Under the pieces are notes generated by a model, which did not search any database, had not been told where the DNA came from, and saw only the letters and a program-made list of their open reading frames with translations. Shown here piece by piece: positions 61,521 to 64,000 of a DNA stretch of 64,000 nt. This DNA is from Streptomyces niveus (GTDB lineage: Bacteria > Actinomycetota > Actinomycetes > Streptomycetales > Streptomycetaceae): positions 4,588,001-4,652,000 of the forward strand of contig NZ_CP018047.1 of assembly GCF_002009175.1 (NCBI RefSeq), given 5' to 3'. Positions within the stretch are counted from its first letter, which is position 1, and each line of letters opens with the position of its first letter. Made by a program: the position numbers and the translations under genes.

Positions 61521-61760
61521 TACTTCCAGCCCGTGCCACGGTACTTCAGGCCCGACCGGCGTATCTCCGGCCCGTGCTGCGGTACTTCAGGCCCGACCGG
61601 CGTACTTCCGGCCCGAACGGCGGTACTTGAAGCCGTCCGGCGATTGAGGACACCACCCACAGCCCGTCCGGCGAGGACATCACGCACAGCCCGTCCGGCG
61701 AGGACATCACGCACCACCCATCCGGCGAGGACATCACACACCACCCATCCGGCGATCGAG
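61521..61760. repeat. Two adjoining tandem-repeat blocks between biosynthetic genes
   Basis: Block 1 (61521-61643): six units beginning TACTTCMGGCCCG, starting at 61521, 61542, 61562, 61583, 61603 and 61624, alternately 21 and 20 bases apart. Block 2 (about 61631-61760): units of 27 bases with core GTCCGGCGAGGACATCACGC, starting at 61661, 61688, 61715 and 61742. The shared CCGTCCGGCGATTGAGGAC word is like the small intergenic repeats I recall from many streptomycete genomes. No coding function. Confidence 0.85.
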
Positions 61761-61798
61761 CACGAACCGGCCCAGAGCGTTGAGTAGGGAGCGCAGCC

Positions 61799-63214
61799 AT
61801 GGCAGAGGCAGAGGCACAGGCAGCCGAAGAAGAAACAGGCACGCACGTCGACGTCGCCGTCGTCGGCGCCGGGATCTCCGGGCTCACCGCCGCGTACCGG
61901 CTGAAGGAGGCCGGCCGCGCGCCGGAGGTCTTCGAGGCCGACGGCGACGTCGGCGGCCGGATGCGGGCGCGGCAGGAGGACGGCTGGATCGTCGAGCAGG
62001 GCACCGAGACCCTGGCCTCGCACGGCTACCCGTCCACCTGGCGGCTGATCAAGGACGTCGGTCTCGACCGCGACGGCGGGGTGCTCAAGGTCGGCAGCCT
62101 CGCCGGTGTCTGGCGGGACGGCAAGGCGCACGCGGGCAGCGGGCACTGGGTGGGCACCCTCACCGGCGCGGGGCTGTCGCTCGGCGGCCGGATGGCCATG
62201 ACCGGGATGCTGGGCGGACTGCTGCCGTCGCTGGGCAAGGTCAGCACCCGGCGCCCGGGGGAGAGCCCGCTCGGCCTGCGTACGGTCGCCGAGTTCGTCG
62301 ACGGCAAACACCCGGATCTGCACGACTATCTCCTCCAGCCGGCCGCGAGCACCGGCTGGGCCTGGGACACCCGGCGGTCGTGCGTCGCGCCGCTCGTGGC
62401 CACGATGGTCGCCACCCGGGGGCTGCACGGCTGGCGCACCTACCGCGACGGCATGGACTCGCTCGCCCGGAAGGTCGCGGAGCGGCTGACCGTGCACACC
62501 GGGAGGGCCGTCCAGGAGGTCACCGAGAGCCCCGGCGGCGGCGTACGGCTGGTCTTCGCCGACGGGCGCGTGGTAACGGCCCGTGAGGTCGTACTCGCGG
62601 TGCCCGCGCCCGTGGCCAGGAAGCTGTATCCGTCGGCGCCCGCCGAGGAACTGCCCTTCCTGGACGCCACGTCGTACTCCCGCATGATCCGCGTGACCCT
62701 CCAGGTGGACCGCCCCCTCGCGGTGCGTCAGTCGCGCGGTACGAAGAAGGTCTACGCGCTGCTCATCCCGGAGAAGGAGGACGGCTATCTGGCCGGTCTG
62801 ACCTTCGAACACTTCAAGGCGGCCAACCGGGCGCCGCGCGGTCGGGGACTGGTCAGCATGCTGAGCGCGGAACGCGCCACCGACGAGCTGATGGACCGGC
62901 CCGACGAGGAGGTCGTCGAGAAGCTGCTGGGGCGCGCCACGAGGTACGTGCCCGAGCTGCGTGAGGCGCTGATCGCGTCGCACGTGCACCGCTTTCCGTA
63001 CGCGGCCCCCGAGGCCACCCCGGACGCCCTGCGGCTCCAGGGCGCCTTCCTGGACCGGCCCGTGCGGGCGGTGGAGTTCGCGGGGGACTGGGTCTTCCAG
63101 CGGCCGACGAGCGAAGCCGCCGTGCAGGCGGGGGAGTTGGCCGCCGAGCGGATCCTGTCGCGGCGGCGGAGCCCGGCCGCCGCGCAGGGGCCCGTACCGA
63201 CGGTGCAGGCTTGA
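61799..63214 (+). CDS. FAD-dependent amine-oxidase/PPO-like oxidoreductase 2
   Basis: 471 residues. After a short acidic N-terminus, the FAD motif DVAVVGAGISGLTAAYRLKE and GDVGGRMRAR are present. The C-terminal flavin motif is AVEFAGDWVFQRPTSEAAVQ. It is a paralogue-level relative of oxidoreductase 1 (same superfamily, low identity by eye). The pair could carry out successive oxidations on the prenylated product. It closes the rightward operon, and a strong hairpin terminator lies 55 bases after the stop. The start at ATG 61799 follows GGGAG. Confidence 0.9.
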   Translation: MAEAEAQAAEEETGTHVDVAVVGAGISGLTAAYRLKEAGRAPEVFEADGDVGGRMRARQEDGWIVEQGTETLASHGYPSTWRLIKDVGLDRDGGVLKVGSLAGVWRDGKAHAGSGHWVGTLTGAGLSLGGRMAMTGMLGGLLPSLGKVSTRRPGESPLGLRTVAEFVDGKHPDLHDYLLQPAASTGWAWDTRRSCVAPLVATMVATRGLHGWRTYRDGMDSLARKVAERLTVHTGRAVQEVTESPGGGVRLVFADGRVVTAREVVLAVPAPVARKLYPSAPAEELPFLDATSYSRMIRVTLQVDRPLAVRQSRGTKKVYALLIPEKEDGYLAGLTFEHFKAANRAPRGRGLVSMLSAERATDELMDRPDEEVVEKLLGRATRYVPELREALIASHVHRFPYAAPEATPDALRLQGAFLDRPVRAVEFAGDWVFQRPTSEAAVQAGELAAERILSRRRSPAAAQGPVPTVQA

Positions 63215-63268
63215 TGTGCGTGCTTGACGGGCACGCCTGACGGCGCGTAAGGGTCTACACCTTTCATG

Positions 63269-63308
63269 AAGCCGCCCACCCGCCGAAATCCCGGCGGGAG
63301 GGCGGCTT
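63269..63308 (+). terminator. Strong hairpin ending the biosynthetic operon
   Basis: Arms 63269-63285 and 63292-63308 pair over 9 + 7 bases with a single A/A mismatch and a six-base loop, followed by TCCC. It clearly separates the operon from the ATPase gene at the right edge. Confidence 0.9.
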
Positions 63309-63474
63309 TCCCATGGTCGGAGCGGGGTTTCGGTCACGTTGCGGGAGTGACTGGAGTGACACCAGTGACCGCCCATTGACCGAGCCTTGACCGATCGTTG
63401 GACGCGGCCTGTGAGGTTCCGGGGGAGAGAAAAACGAGTTGGACGTGCGAACAAGATGAGCCACGGGGGCTGGA

Positions 63475-64000
63475 ATGCGCGCGCAGAACAACGAAGGAAC
63501 AGAAGGAACCATACGGATCGTCGAGCCGGTGCGAACAGGCGGGGACCTCGCTCCCTCCACCGCGCAGCGGTCGCGTTACGCACTCACCTCCCGGGTCGGC
63601 AGGGAAGCGGAACTGGCCGATCTCAAGGCTCGCGCCGCCTCTCCGAACGGACAGGTGCTCACGCTCACCGGCCCGGTCGGCGTGGGCAAGAGCCGGCTGG
63701 CGGACGCGCTCTTCGAGCAGATCGCCGGTGAGTTCGCGGACGGCGGGCGGTACTTGGAGCTGGACACGCTTCGGCTGGAATCGAGCGATGCCGACGGCGG
63801 GGTCGCCCGCGCGGTCGCGGAGGCTCTGGAGCTGATACCGACTCCCGTTCCGGACAATAATGTTGCCGATGCGCCAGATCGTGGCGACGCGTTGGGCGAC
63901 CGAGCTCCGCTCGATCTGCTGCGTGACCATCTCGGCGGACGGGATTTCCTGCTCGTACTCGACTGCGGAGGCCGCCCACCGCACGGCATCGCCGAACTCT
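63475..64000 (+). CDS. STAND/LuxR-type ATPase regulator, truncated by the right edge
   Basis: The first 175 residues from ATG 63475 are visible, and no stop occurs before the edge. After a short polar N-terminus come SRVGREAELADLKARAA, the Walker A motif LTLTGPVGVGKSRLADALFE and Walker B DFLLVLDCGG. This is the ATPase head seen in large LuxR- or SARP-associated regulators and in Streptomyces ATPase-TPR proteins. The output domain lies outside the window, so whether it binds DNA is unknown. It may be a second regulator of the adjacent biosynthetic locus. Confidence 0.8.
   Translation, partial: MRAQNNEGTEGTIRIVEPVRTGGDLAPSTAQRSRYALTSRVGREAELADLKARAASPNGQVLTLTGPVGVGKSRLADALFEQIAGEFADGGRYLELDTLRLESSDADGGVARAVAEALELIPTPVPDNNVADAPDRGDALGDRAPLDLLRDHLGGRDFLLVLDCGGRPPHGIAEL

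Noticed and set aside
59552..63583. 1343-codon open frame on the minus strand
   Set aside because: Antisense to three clear plus-strand enzymes with complete motifs. Its Arg/Gly/Pro/His-rich translation is a GC-skew shadow.

Overview
The window reads as an actinomycete chromosome, most likely Streptomyces. It has very high G+C with strong third-position bias, frequent GTG starts, SARP/AfsR-type and NB-ARC/TPR regulators, Hanks-type kinases, FxS-type RiPP genes and a TTA codon in a pathway regulator. All calls come from reading the sequence. No database search was run.

Layout. 0-11.9 kb is mostly housekeeping or adaptive: an XRE-like regulator, an MFS exporter divergent from an MmyB-type regulator, a phosphoribosyltransferase/hydrolase fusion beside a CBS-pair protein, a membrane Ser/Thr kinase, a DUF4231-type 2TM protein and a zinc-ribbon protein. 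A tRNA-Arg(CCT) at 12.02 kb marks the start of accessory DNA. 12.3-21.1 kb holds a DDE transposase coupled to a degenerate tyrosine-recombinase-like gene, an intact IS5-type element, an XRE regulator divergent from an uncharacterised gene across a perfect 17-bp inverted repeat, a HIT protein, a frameshifted zinc-ribbon gene and an IstB remnant. 21.4-26.2 kb is a compact RiPP locus: NB-ARC/TPR protein, short precursor, FxsB-like radical SAM enzyme and GNAT. The precursor ends in W-S-R-P-L, where the canonical family has F-x-S-x-x.

26.4-50 kb is a defence-like island. Its core (43.3 to 30.5 kb, all on the minus strand) looks like one operon: HTH/N6-methylase-like/specificity fusion, HsdM, HsdS, GmrSD-RAMA, HsdR and a soluble kinase with TPR-like repeats. 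It is bordered by a HEPN-like gene, two paralogous degenerate Nudix-like genes (one cut by an IS701-type element), a decayed HelD-type helicase and an IS3 scrap. A second, uncharacterised four-gene operon (P-loop NTPase plus helical-repeat protein) sits at 46.4-49.8 kb.

51.2-64 kb contains a DoxX-like protein and then a probable specialised-metabolite locus: SARP/NB-ARC regulator with a TTA codon, MMPL exporter, two FAD oxidoreductases, a UbiA prenyltransferase with a roughly 200-residue disordered N-terminus, and an ANL adenylate-forming enzyme. It ends at a strong terminator. A truncated ATPase regulator runs off the right edge.

The best candidates for something undescribed are the composite type I restriction operon, the W-S-R-P-L precursor, the four-gene NTPase operon, and a TTGCTA-N6-TAGCAR dyad found upstream of two unrelated accessory genes.
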